Of a stretch of 64,000 nt of DNA, positions 15,001 to 23,814 are shown piece by piece. The stretch is taken from NCBI GenBank assembly GCA_905178155.1, contig CAJINV010000004.1, positions 528,969 through 592,968 of the forward strand, written 5' to 3'. How positions within the stretch are numbered: the first letter of the stretch is position 1; each line of letters begins with the position of its first letter. The stretch comes from Amoebophrya sp. A120 (taxonomy: Eukaryota > Sar > Dinophyceae > Syndiniales > Amoebophryaceae). A model generated the notes under the pieces. That model had not been told where the DNA came from and searched no databases. It worked only from the letters and a program-made list of their open reading frames with translations. The translations under genes were made by a program, and so were the position numbers.

Positions 15001-18000
15001 ACGTCCAGACCCAGGTGCTCATATCCTGTGCAAAAGTATCGTATTCGCTATTGCAATCCTGCATTACAAATCTTTTTCTTAAGGTGCATCTGCATTACAA
15101 ATTTCCTGTCTCATGCTGAGGAAATTTGTAATGCATTTATACGAGTACGATACTTTTGCAGTTCATAGCTCACCGCTTTGGTGAATAAAACGGTGGTAGC
15201 CGCCGCGATTCCCGGCCTTCAGGTCGGGAAAATCAAACCTCTCGCTGCCCCAACCACCTCCACCACGACGACCAGCACCACGACGACGGCAACACTACCG
15301 CCCTTGGAAGAGCGGTCGTTCGACATGGCGATGACGTTGGATGACAGTGTGTATCAAACCCAAGCCGACTATGACAATTTAATGGACGACGCGGAGCTCC
15401 AGCAGGCGGTCAAAGACGGCGCCTTCGAGTTTTTCGCCGCGTCAATACCGTTTTTTGCCAAGAGCCAAATCGCGGACGTTGACCTGAACATAACCGGAAC
15501 GGCGAACACCACTGCGAATCTGACCGAATTGGACAGGTTCACGAGGTCCGGGAAGGACGGGCACGGAAAGCGGCCATCGTTACTGTTTCTGTTCGAAATG
15601 GAGAGCACCATGAAGCGGGAGAAGGAGCAGAAGGAGGCTTTGCTGCAGCAGTCTGCGGTGGCGTACAAGAAGATGAAACGGGCGCCGCAGCAGGTGCAGG
15701 TGAACGTGCAACTCGGAATTCAAGTGACCAGGAGTCCCACGCAACTCGCGCAACTCCAGGCGACGTGGCCGAGCGGCGGTGGCTTGCCGTCCGCAGCGAA
15801 CAAGCAGCTGCTCGCGGCGGTGAAGTCCTCGGTTGCGGCGGCTAACATCCCCGGCGCGGCGGTTGGACAAGTCGCCGCGGTGTTGGCGTCGACCATATCA
15901 AAATGACAAATCCCCCCACCCCATATCAAAACGAAGTTTGTGATGCTGGATTTGCGTACACAAATCTGATTTGTCTTGCTGGAGAGGACTGCAGCCCCAT
16001 ACCAAGCCTGAGCAGAGAGGTTTTAGACTAGGCTCTTGGCATGAGAAACGTCTGCGCTGTAGGCCCAACAGCATAACAAATCGCCCGCATGATGCGGCGG
16101 AGCCTGTTGAGTTGCATTCTTGCAAGACAGAGATGATTTGTGGCCGCAAATCAGCACCGCGACGTACCTTTTCGATATGGGGAGGGGGGATTTTTCCTGA
16201 CAATAGACCACGACGACGACCACGACAACCAGTACCACGACGACACCCTTGGTGCTGTTGTTCGAGCGCTATTTGGCCGTCAGGATGGCGGTGTCGCAAT
16301 CTCGGTTGATAGCGATGGATTTGTGCAATGATCCTTTGATCCTAGGAGCGGTCGCCACGGGCATCACGGAAATTTTCGCGGTGTACGGCGTCCTCGTGAA
16401 TGCCGACGAGTGGATGATCCACTGCAAGATCGACGAGAATTATCCAAGAAAAGAACACCATCGCAATCACTTTTGCACATTTTTGCAATACAAAAATTTT
16501 TGTCATGCGCAAAAATGCATCACAGTCAACACTTATAGCCGATTTCCCTGGGTGTTTTTGCAATACAAGAAAAGTTTGTTATGCGAGACAAATTTCTGAT
16601 GCAAAACCTCCCATGTGTGATTGTGATGGTGTTTTTTTCTTGGATAAGAATGTGGATTTGTTGACTGGCAGAGCGATCGATATTCCAAAAGAGTACTTCA
16701 CCGATGGCTATGAGAAAGACCAAAACCAGCTGATGCTCTTGCAGCAGGTATCCTGAGTAAAAACATCCCCACAACAGAGTCAAGATGGGGATTTTGCAAC
16801 ACAAACCTAGAACTTTTGGGGGTCACGCATCACAAGTTGCACTCCGTAGTGTAGTGCAGGTTCGCAAGGCCAGCTGCATCAGAAATCCATCTGCTCATCC
16901 TGCTTACAGCATTACAAATTCCAAAACACGACTGAAAATGCCTCTCCTGGCGATGCGCATTACAAATGTTCCTGTGCTTGCAAATCTGCATGACAACTCT
17001 GGTGTGGGGACGTTTTTACTCAGGATAGCAGGACGCAGAGGGAAATGCGGTCCTCGCGGCCGACAGTGATGTTGATGATCACGCAGGCGCCACTTCTACT
17101 GCCCTCGAAGTTCTTCGGCCAGTAGCAGCACAACTTCAACTCCCACAACTTCCCGCCCGGCAGTCCAAGGACTCGACCGCGCCCCTCGAGCGCGCGATCG
17201 AGTCATTGTCTAACGGCCGCATGGAGCGCCGCGTGGCGCTGCTGCAGCAACACTTGGAGGCGATAAGCAGTAAAGAGAGAACTACGACGAGAAATAATGG
17301 CCAGAAGGTCCTCTCGGCCGGTAGTGGTACCATCGCAGGTCTGTCGACGGTCTCGGGAACAGCTTCTACAACCCGGCGCAGGAGACGAGCCGTGGAGCAG
17401 TTCCAGGATGTGACTTTTCTGTTCAAAGTCAGCTACATGCTGACCTCCGTTCCCGTATCAGAATGAAAAATCCCCCCTCCCCGCTTCAATAACGAGGTTT
17501 CTGATGCTGGATTTGCGTACACAAATCAACAGATTTGTCTTGCTGGCGAGGACTGCAGGCCCATATCAAGCCTGAGAAGACAGGTCTTGGCCTAGGCGCT
17601 TAGCATGACAGACTTCTACGCTGTAGGAGCATAAGCATGACAAACCGCCTGTAGAATGCGGCGAAGCCTGTGGAGTTGCCTTCATGCAACACAGAGACGA
17701 TTTGTGGCCACAAATCAGCAACGCAAATTTTCGAAAACGTACCTTGTCAATATGGGGGGGGATTTTTCCTTTTGATACCCCGACTATGAGACGGCCACCA
17801 GCTTCTGGTCGCGCCCGCCGACCGGGCTGGCGAGAGCGCAGGTGAAGGTTTTGACGCATTTGCTCGCGGACTGCTTCGCGGACAGCGGCATTCCGGGGGT
17901 CGCAGTGGTCGGCGTCAACGGCGCACCACGGACCGGCAGTCAATTCTACAAGAAAATCCCTTACGTCTCCCACCAAGCGCAGGAAGAAGAGTATATGTTC

Positions 18001-20873
18001 AACCGGGTTTACAGGCTGGTCGAGCTGGCCTTGGAATCCTCGCTCTTACCCGCGTCTTACCCACTGGCTTTAAAAGAGTCGATCGAGGAGACGATCGGAA
18101 TTTGGGTGCAGGATACCTGCAACGCGATCAACATCGAGGTTCAGATGTACCAGTTGGTCAAGTACGGCGTGCCCGGGCAGCAGGTTTCCAACATTACCAT
18201 GCAGTCCGATCTGTCCCTCAACGCGGAGGCGCTCGAGGCGCAGAGGGTGTTCACGATGATTCCAAATGTGGAATCATTGATCAAAAAATCGGTCCTGTTG
18301 GAAGACAAGCGGGACATCGGCAGGGACATTTTGTTCAACGGAGGAGGCGAACTGCCGGGCTTGAACGTGACGAAAGAACCACCTTCACCGAAGGACAATA
18401 GCACCACGACGATCTTACTCCAGAAGCAGAAAACAGGTGTCAGTGTCAGTTCTGCAAGAATAACAGCGTTGCAAACGCCACCGACCGATCCGAACGTTTA
18501 TTTCCAGTCGTTGGTCAGCATCCAGATGGATTCCGCCTCGGACTTGGCCAAGCTCAAGTTCCGGTGGGACCAGGATGTCGGCCTGACTGTGGGCGCAAAC
18601 TACCAAATTCGGCAATTGTTGAACACGGGCTTGGAACGCCGCGGGGTGCCGACTCTGACCGGGGCCAACCAAGAACATGTGCGAGCATTCTTGGGAGGAC
18701 CGGTACAAAATTGATGCAGCTGTTGGAACGAAGATTTTAGAAAAAACAAAAAGACGAGATCATCTTATGACGCATTCTTGTTCTTCTTTATTTTCCTACG
18801 GTTTATTGAATGACAAAAACAAATGAAGCGGCTGGAGTCAATGAAGTTGCAATGGTAAAAAGGTCTGCGACTGCGTCTCTATATCAAATCTTGTCCTCTA
18901 TTCTCTCACTTCAGGCTCGGATTCCGCCCAGCACGACGAGCACAACAACGACGACAATCGACCCCTTCGCGGGGATACCATTGAATGCCACTACGGCAGC
19001 ACCAAATACGACGACGACGACGACGACGTCAACTAGTACGACTACGACAACCACTACCACCGCGGCGCCAACTACGACCGCCGCGCCGGCAAAGCCTTTG
19101 CCGGTGCCGCAAATCAACGTGCAGATTGGCGGGACCACCCCTTCGCAGACGGCCCCGCCGACCGCAACGGGGTTCCCGCCAAATTTCCCGCTACCCGTTC
19201 CCTCGGGAGGGTATAATAGAAGTTGCTTCATGTTATATACGTTTTATTTTATCACCAGCTGCCCTCACCCTCAAGACAAACAAAAGTCGGGCTTGTTTCT
19301 TGGCATGCGGACTGTGTCGTGTGTTGATTCATGCGGTTTTTTATTCGGATCATGTAGAAGGCCAAACAAAGTACTAATCTGAATCACACAGGTACCAACT
19401 GCAGAACGCGACGACAAAATTAGTGGTAAAGAAATCTTCACGCAAACAAGGCGACGACGTCGCTCCAGCATGGGCCAAGTCCCTGATGGAAGACGTTGGC
19501 GAACTGAAAAAGACTTGGGATGCTGAAACAGCATCTGGAAATGCTAAAAACCAAGCGCAGAACGCAGACGCAACGACAAGAATACGGGTCAACAACCAAG
19601 GCAGCAAGGCTGCGGCGAGTTACCCATTACAAACAACGCATCGCACTGTGTTTTGATTGCAATATTGCATGATAGAGTGTTTGCCTTCCAACCAGTATGC
19701 TTGATGGATTTTTTATTTTACTAAAAACTCTAGAGCAAACCGCATTATCATGTTGTTCTTCATCTTCTGAAAACACACTGTATTGCAGCCTACACTAGTG
19801 AGATGCTTTTGTAATGCATAGGAGCAACCCAACACCAACTTTGATATCTACGGACAGTAGGTTACTAGACTCCGCTTCCGCTCCGAGTCCTGCCGCAGCG
19901 CCGAAAGCGGGTGCAACGGCGACTGAAGGTACTACCTATGATAAGAATAAAGACGTGTAGACGTCGTGTTGTTGGTCATGCAACAGAGAATTGAAGTCAA
20001 GTCGAAGTCCTGAGTATATTTGCATGACAATTTAGATTTTTGACTCTTATTGAAACAAAACTACGTTCTCAGGTAGCGACGTTCAGGATATTCTGAACCA
20101 ACTCGACGCTCTCGAGCGCGACGCGGCGAAGATGCCTGCGGGCGACACGGCCTGGGCGGAACGCATTGCGAGTCGACTAGATTCTATCGGTTTTTTACAA
20201 AAGTCAAAACAAGGATTCAAGACGAATGAAGCTACGACATCATCTTCTTCGGACATGGAAAGTAGAGTGACGGGCTCTAGTACAACGGAAAAGGATATGG
20301 CTCAGGCGCAAACAAAAGCAGACGAGCAGCGCCAGGGTACTACAGCAGCTGCTTCGACTTCGAGAAGTGCGACTCCACGGCGACAGCGGGGGTATGGTCC
20401 GAGGACCGCCCCAGCAACGACACCAAATAAGAGGATCAGGATATGCATATAGAAATTTACCGTGCACGTGCAGAATTGTGTGCATGATTAAAAATTTTGT
20501 TTTTAGCTTTTTTCAGATGGTAGCATGATCGCTGGACGAGCCGGCAGTTGTGATCCTCATGCTGAATAAGTAGTTGGGGACAGAGAGTCTGTCGTGTACG
20601 CAGGAATCGGACTGCAATGTATTTGTATGTGTGCGGTAAAGTTTTTTCTGTTCATACGGAAGAATATACTTCGACAAAGCCACCTCACCAATAGCAGTGA
20701 TGAACAACCAACGGCTCAATGAGGCCGCGCAAACCTCTGCCCCACGGGGGCCACAAGCGGAGGAACGATCTGCGGGTCGGGAGGGGCAAAGAACCGTGAA
20801 GCAAGTACCTAGCGAAGACCATCCAGACGAGGGCTCCGCTAGCAGCATGAGTAAGTTACTCAGCTGGCGGTAA
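1..20873 (+). CDS. Gene A: giant multi-module Thr-rich surface or secreted protein (5' partial)
   Basis: The reading frame is open from base 1, so the start lies upstream. Removing 19 TIR elements (each plus 5 bp) and three GT-AG introns leaves 14,856 nt: 4,951 codons and a TAA at 20871. Order: about 25 modules of roughly 130-150 residues (to about 15895) separated by runs of 8-30 Thr; a unique region (16245-18702); a Thr/Pro stalk; and a tail with two copies of an AWAxxLMxD-like motif (D-V-A-P-A-W-A-K-S-L-M-E-D and D-T-A-W-A-E-R-I). Nearly every module has an N-Q-T or similar N-glycosylation sequon. Mucin-like linkers plus repeated modules suggest an extracellular adhesin or coat protein; this is inference, since no signal peptide is visible in the truncated 5' end and no enzyme motif was seen. 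Gene B is a related neighbour on the same strand. Confidence 0.8.
2123..2384. mobile_element. IE1, introner-like TIR element, family A (262 bp)
   Basis: Family A ends: TATCAAATGCAAAAATGTCT-like at the left, inverted at the right, with GGGTCTGG/CCAGACCC arms. Flanking repeats TGCTG/TGCGG. Removal joins gene A as L-T-D-A / E-S-E-S-L. Confidence 0.85.
2485..2635. mobile_element. IE2, introner-like TIR element, family D (151 bp)
   Basis: Family D has GAAATTTCCCGTACACGTAC-like arms. Perfect CGCCA repeats. Joins Q-P-A-P to the following poly-Thr linker. Confidence 0.9.
4255..4506. mobile_element. IE3, introner-like TIR element, family A (252 bp)
   Basis: Perfect GAATG repeats. Joins A-G-M / S-S-L-S-M; the reading frame changes between the ORFs on either side and is restored exactly. 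Confidence 0.9.
4709..4859. mobile_element. IE4, introner-like TIR element, family D (151 bp)
   Basis: Perfect ACCGG repeats. Internal sequence is very close to IE2. Joins A-R-T-G / K-Y-S-Q. Confidence 0.9.
5596..6018 (+). other. Variant (type 2) module in gene A
   Basis: Begins L-Q-F-G-G-S-I-S-C and contains N-P-D-L-V-N-A-M, P-G-T-T-A-S-D-L-Q-N-F and V-V-A-S-F-Q-I-A-V-P. It shares two cysteines and most of these motifs with the module at 37200-37950 in gene B, so it is closer to a gene B module than to its own neighbours. Confidence 0.75.
7267..7915. mobile_element. IE5, introner-like TIR element, family E (649 bp)
   Basis: Ends resemble TATGAGAGTGCACAACT and its complement. Perfect GACGG repeats. 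Joins L-T-D / A-Q-L-D, the same module position as IE1. About 450 bp of unrelated GC-rich sequence (7330-7780) sits inside. Confidence 0.9.
9447..9596. mobile_element. IE6, introner-like TIR element, family B (150 bp)
   Basis: Family B arms resemble TATGCATTGCAAAAGTATCG. Repeats GCACG/GCACC. Lies within a Thr linker; frame restored into 9602. Confidence 0.85.
9831..10092. mobile_element. IE7, introner-like TIR element, family A (262 bp)
   Basis: Perfect GAACG repeats. Joins T-A-T-N / A-N-A-T-S-E-Y. Confidence 0.9.
10386..10692. mobile_element. IE8, introner-like TIR element, family F (307 bp)
   Basis: Arms TATGGAAGTGTCAGGATGGA-like. Perfect GACCA repeats inside a Thr linker. Close relative of IE44 in gene B. 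Confidence 0.9.
10950..11787. mobile_element. IE9, family A element enlarged by an internal insertion (838 bp)
   Basis: Family A ends with repeats CGCCG/CGCTG. Joins E-T-V-A / A-F-K-V. Normal family A sequence is interrupted by about 550 bp (roughly 11160-11710) of unrelated sequence. Confidence 0.8.
12042..12199. mobile_element. IE10, introner-like TIR element, family B (158 bp)
   Basis: Perfect CCGGC repeats. Joins P-Q-L-R / Q-Y-D-I, inside the first strand of a module. Confidence 0.9.
13170..13620 (+). other. Second type 2-like module in gene A
   Basis: Starts V-S-R-E-F-G-M-Q-I-E-A-D and lacks the E-N-Q-T strand. In its place is a hydrophobic then lysine-rich loop (V-L-L-G-T-S-M-Q-M-R followed by K-T-K-Q-T-K-R), then T-S-F-S-V-A-V-D-P. 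It ends A-A-L-P-G-V-D-V-K-G-V, like the type 2 module upstream. Confidence 0.65.
14094..14358. mobile_element. IE11, introner-like TIR element, family A (265 bp)
   Basis: Perfect CAACG repeats, within a Thr linker. Confidence 0.9.
14671..14932. mobile_element. IE12, introner-like TIR element, family A (262 bp)
   Basis: Perfect CGGCG repeats. Joins F-S-F-G / V-K-G, nearly the same module position as IE9. Confidence 0.9.
15022..15167. mobile_element. IE13, introner-like TIR element, family B (146 bp)
   Basis: Perfect GCTCA repeats. Joins T-Q-V-L / T-A-L-V. Confidence 0.9.
15300..15895 (+). other. Divergent last module of gene A with a long charged insertion
   Basis: Starts E-E-R-S-F-D-M-A-M-T-L-D-D and ends A-A-N-I-P-G-A-A-V-G-Q-V. 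Between strands 2 and 3 lies an insertion with L-L-F-L-F-E-M-E-S-T-M followed by a K/E/Q-rich stretch. A similar F-L-F-L-Q-T-G-M-E-S-E-M plus lysine-rich stretch sits at the same place in a gene B module (39175-40150). Confidence 0.65.
15896..16205. mobile_element. IE14, introner-like TIR element, family C (310 bp)
   Basis: Family C has AAAAATCCCCCCTCCCCATA-like arms. Perfect GACCA repeats. Joins L-A-S-T / T-T-T-T. Confidence 0.9.
16441..16646. mobile_element. IE15, introner-like TIR element, family G (206 bp)
   Basis: Ends TATCCAAGAAAAG and CTTTTTTTCTTGGATA-like. Perfect AGAAT repeats. Joins I-D-E-N / V-D-L-L. Confidence 0.9.
16749..17027. mobile_element. IE16, introner-like TIR element, family J (279 bp)
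   Basis: Ends TATCCTGAGTAAAAACATCC and its complement. Perfect GCAGG repeats. Joins L-L-Q-Q / D-A-E-G. This repeat sequence is unusual in allowing GT-AG boundaries. Confidence 0.9.
17456..17777. mobile_element. IE17, introner-like TIR element, family C (322 bp)
   Basis: Repeats TCCCG/CCCCG. Joins T-S-V-P / D-Y-E-T. Confidence 0.85.
18703..18914 (+). other. GT-AG spliceosomal intron 1 of gene A (212 nt)
   Basis: GTACAA at the 5' end and CACTTCAG at the 3' end. Joins F-L-G-G-P / A-R-I-P-P in frame. No terminal inverted repeat. Confidence 0.8.
19211..19391 (+). other. GT-AG spliceosomal intron 2 of gene A (181 nt)
   Basis: AT-rich, GTATAATAG to ATCACACAG. Joins P-S-G-G / Y-Q-L-Q in frame. Confidence 0.8.
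19621..19820. mobile_element. IE18, degenerate element, family B-like (200 bp)
   Basis: Arms CATTACAAA..GCATC and GATGC.TTTGTAATG. Flanks CGAGT/GGAGC match poorly, but removal of element plus 5 bp joins A-A-A-S / N-P-T-P in frame. Confidence 0.65.
19929..20072 (+). other. GT-AG spliceosomal intron 3 of gene A (144 nt)
   Basis: GTACTACC to CGTTCTCAG. Joins A-T-A-T-E / G-S-D-V-Q-D in frame. Confidence 0.75.
20442..20656. mobile_element. IE19, unassigned TIR element near the end of gene A (215 bp)
   Basis: Arms share TTTACCG..GCAC in opposite orientation. Flanks CAGGA/CGGAA. Removal plus 5 bp joins K-R-I-R / R-I-Y-F and extends gene A to a TAA at 20871 instead of stopping at 20452. Confidence 0.6.
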
Positions 20874-21090
20874 GAACGAACCATCAGAACTACCCTATCT
20901 GGAAAGAAAGAAGTAGATGTGTGTCAGTAGACTTTTTTGGTTTCTTTTGTTAAAAAACTATGTTGAAGACTATTAACTTTTTTTCAACGCTAAATGTAAA
21001 GAGCGCAAGAACGAAAATTTTTTGATCGTTCTGGAATGAACGCAAGAAAATTTGGAAAAGATTAAAAGGCTTAATATCATCAAACACGAT

Positions 21091-21520
21091 AGAATCAAAG
21101 TTGTTGTTGTTTATCACAAAGTATTATCGCCAGTAACCCACTGGTAGAATCAAAGTTGTTGTTGTTTATCACAAAGCTTATGCTGTCGGGCTTGTTGGCC
21201 CGTCTTGCATTCTCATCATCTTTATTTGGTCTTAACTTTAGCAAAAAATTGGTTCATATTCAGAAATGCTACATCAGAGCATATTTTCCAAGAACCACTT
21301 GAAATAGCAATACTTTTTTTCATTCTTGTCGCTGCGTGTTGCGACGCGCGAGGTTATGATTTTCAGGCTGTTTTCAGAAATATTCCCAGCGTAGTACAGT
21401 AGTCCAATATATTACGAGTCTGCCAGGTATAGAGCCCGAAGACTTTTGTCTTGCTAGGGTACAACTCTTCCCAGAGGCAGCTCGTATTTGAATCAAAGTT
21501 GTTGTTGTTTATCAGAAAAG
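21091..21520. repeat. Three copies of a 30-bp repeat
   Basis: GAATCAAAGTTGTTGTTGTT followed by TATCACAAAG occurs at 21092-21121 and 21147-21176, and a variant at 21490-21520. Function unknown. Confidence 0.85.
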
Positions 21521-21700
21521 TAAAGATGCATGAAAAATCGATAGAAAAAAGAATCGATCGAGGTCCCGCAGCTCCATAATATCACTATCTCGCTAGAGCA
21601 GGCAAAAGTTTGCTTCCTTCGATCTGCATCTTTTTTTATCCATGGAGGAGTCACATTCTTCCGAGGGTGATTATCGGCCTGCGAGGAGCTGCGACCTCTG

Positions 21701-22565
21701 CATCAACAAACTTACATTTTGCCATTATCAACAGAATAGATATGGAAAAATCAGAATTTCAAATAGATAGACGAAAAAAGGGGCACTCCGTCATGGTGCC
21801 CTTTACAAAATACAGAAATTTTCTTCACAACTTGAGGAAGCAAGCAGTGGCAAATAGCGTCTTTGCCGTGCTGGATTTGCACTGTCGACCTCGATTACAT
21901 TGATATTTCATCAATCCTACGTAGCAAACCGGTTTTCGTGTCGAAACTACCGGTAGAGAAAATCCGTAGAAAATATATTTTGCAACCTATGGTCAAACTC
22001 CCCTCCCGTCGGGGCTCTATACAAATTTGGTGTCAGATCACAAAGAGAAATTAACAGGAGTCTATGACATCAAGCTGTCACTCCAGCTGTTCCTGATGAA
22101 ATTCGTATTTTTTTATGAAGGGCGGTGTCCAGATCATCATTTGAATATCGAATTTCAGAAAACTAGAAGGCCGCTGAGCCATATAATATCAACAAACTAC
22201 ATTTTGCCATTATCAAATTCGTTTTATGATTCGTTGTTTCTAGAACAGTTCTACCGTAATTCGAAGAAAAAAATTTTTACCTATTGCAACAAATCAGAAC
22301 AATTTCATGAAAATTTATGAGGATGATACAATTTCCGTATAGAAGTCAGTGCAACTGTAACTGAACCGCATCTGCAGCGTTGCGACGCTGCAGTTGTGGT
22401 TTGATAGATCGACAAACTTGTCTTTTTCTTTTCGTACAAGAATTTTCCTAGAAAAAATCCGAACCGTACGAGTCGGGTGGGTGATCATCGCATGGCCCCC
22501 GACCGTGTGAGTTTCCGGAAAATATGTTTACATCAACAACTTACATTTTGCTTTTATCACAACAG
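21701..22565. repeat. Three dispersed copies of a ~33-bp repeat
   Basis: Copies near 21701-21733, 22187-22217 and 22530-22562 share ATCAACAAACTTACATTTTG followed by a CCATTATCAA-like end. Smaller shared phrases (TAGAGAAAATCCGTA at 21954 and 22893) suggest decayed dispersed repeats. Confidence 0.7.
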
Positions 22566-23708
22566 AAAACTCAATTTAGAAATTCGTGTCAAGAATATTG
22601 TCAACAATAAGAACCTTCACAGCGCTCTAGTGCGTTTCCAAAATTGTTTCTATGCTGTTTGTCAAACAAAGAAGTTTTCGATTACAACTCCGAGCAGTTT
22701 TGTTCTGAGAAGAACATTCTCAATCGGTTTTTCTAGAAGAAAGGAAATACAAGTGTGGTTTACCCGGATTGCCGTACAAACATCCGGTTTGCCGTACAAA
22801 CAACCAAGTTGCTTTCATCGTCGATTTTGCATGGGCATCAGGGCTTCTACGTAAGTTCCTGGTGTCGCATAATCAGAACGGTGGATGTCAACTAGAGAAA
22901 ATCCGTATAAACAGTTTCACCCAAATAGAATTTCCCAGAAATAAACCTATTTCATCCTACTACGTAGAAAATCATCTTCCTTCTGAAATATGTTTTTGGA
23001 AAGACGAATGTGTAGAAAAACATTTTGGAAACAAGAAGTAGGGAAGTATGTTGCAGGGGAAATTTCAACACCGAATGTACCATGAACCTAAAAAACTGGA
23101 AAAAACCAAAAAAATTTGAAAATAAAAAAAAAAATGGAGCGGAAGTCCGGCTGACGTAACGCTCCTCGCTAAGCCATGGTGTATTTGCCCTGGGCATGAC
23201 TCTTTTTGCAACTAAAAATACGAAGTGTCTCAAAGGAGCGACAGTAACGCGGAGGGAGATAAATGCAGTATCAGGAGAATGTGATTAGGACCCGACGGTA
23301 GCTGCGACCTTTGTCAAATAGAAAGAAGATCTGTAGACTACATACTCTAATGAGCGATGAGAAGGCTCACCGCAGGCCTTCACTGACGATGTGACAACTG
23401 CGAGCTGGAACGCGACTACTTCATTAGCATTACAAAAAGTGAAAACTTCCTTCTTCGACAAAAGAGTGTACCTGGCTGTGGTCCGGTGTGCAGCCAGCCA
23501 AGAAATAGCTCTAGCTTCATCATTCCCGTCGGCCATTCATGCTAAAAAATGCGTACTAAGCAAGCATAAGGCCAATCGAGCATTGTGCAGTCTTGTTTTC
23601 TTCAAACTAACTTTCGCACCTAGCTTTTGCAGTTCTGGCGTCAAACTCAATAATCAGCACATGGAAATATGAAAGATAGTTACCGCACACCAAGAAAATG
23701 ACGCGAGG

Positions 23709-23814
23709 ATGCGTTCCAGAGGTCGCCTTAGGAAAGCAAGGACACGGGTCGTCTCTGCTCTCGACCTGGTCCTGTCTTCCTGGAGCCTGCTATCATCGAC
23801 GCGCGGCCCCCGAG
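23709..23814 (+). other. Signal peptide of gene B
   Basis: Basic start M-R-S-R-G-R-L-R-K-A-R, then a hydrophobic stretch V-V-S-A-L-D-L-V-L-S-S-W-S-L-L, then S-S-T-R-G. The pattern fits a secretory signal. IE20 interrupts the codons just after it. Confidence 0.65.

Larger units (their letters stand above)
1..15895 (+). repeat. Array of about 25 tandem ferredoxin-like modules with poly-Thr linkers
   Basis: Approximate module starts: 1 (partial), 361, 841, 1327, 1807, 2725, 3175, 3628, 4120, 5137, 5596, 6052, 6514, 6955, 8092, 8566, 9019, 9625, 10700, 12028, 12670, 13170, 13660, 14378 and 15300. The usual pattern is R-E-F-D-L-D-F-T-V-D, then a helix L-L-D-A-V-x-x-G-S-L-x-F, a strand around E-N-Q-T-L-x-L, a strand E-T-V-S-K-F-G-I-x-G, an A-W-P segment, a helix with A-I-N-x-S, and a closing N-I-A-G-V-K-V-G-K-I-A-P. 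This order (strand-helix-strand-strand-helix-strand) resembles SEA or ferredoxin-like folds, by inference only. Linkers mix ACC, ACG and ACA codons rather than one repeated triplet, which suggests selection on the protein rather than simple slippage. Confidence 0.8.
16245..18702 (+). other. Unique non-repeat region of gene A
   Basis: No family recognised. It spans exons around IE15, IE16 and IE17. Features seen: an R-R-R-R-R basic cluster after T-A-S-T-T, a helix-rich stretch with L-T-H-L-L-A-D-C-F-A-D-S-G-I-P-G-V-A, and several cysteines. The phrase S-G-I-P-G-V resembles the closing helix of the modules, so parts may be very diverged modules. Confidence 0.55.
18915..20873 (+). other. Gene A Pro/Thr stalk and C-terminal tail
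   Basis: Contains a Thr/Ala/Pro stalk, then P-Q-I-N-V-Q-I-G-G, then the A-W-A-K-S-L-M-E-D-V-G-E-L-K motif, a low-complexity stretch, and a second motif D-T-A-W-A-E-R-I-A-S-R-L. The order of the N-V-x-I-G and A-W-A-x-x-L-M motifs matches the gene B tail. Confidence 0.7.
20874..23708. other. AT-rich intergenic region between genes A and B
   Basis: About 2.8 kb with no convincing gene. It is clearly more AT-rich than the genes, lacks the introner arms until gene B begins, and carries several diffuse direct repeats listed separately. Short ORFs here have no coding features. Confidence 0.65.

Noticed and set aside
20401-20452. Stop of gene A at 20450
   Set aside because: The stop lies inside IE19; removing that element extends the protein in frame to 20873.
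21205-23041. Several 60-125 codon ORFs in the AT-rich gap
   Set aside because: Low-complexity, no domain, no matching introner pattern; lengths are within chance expectation.
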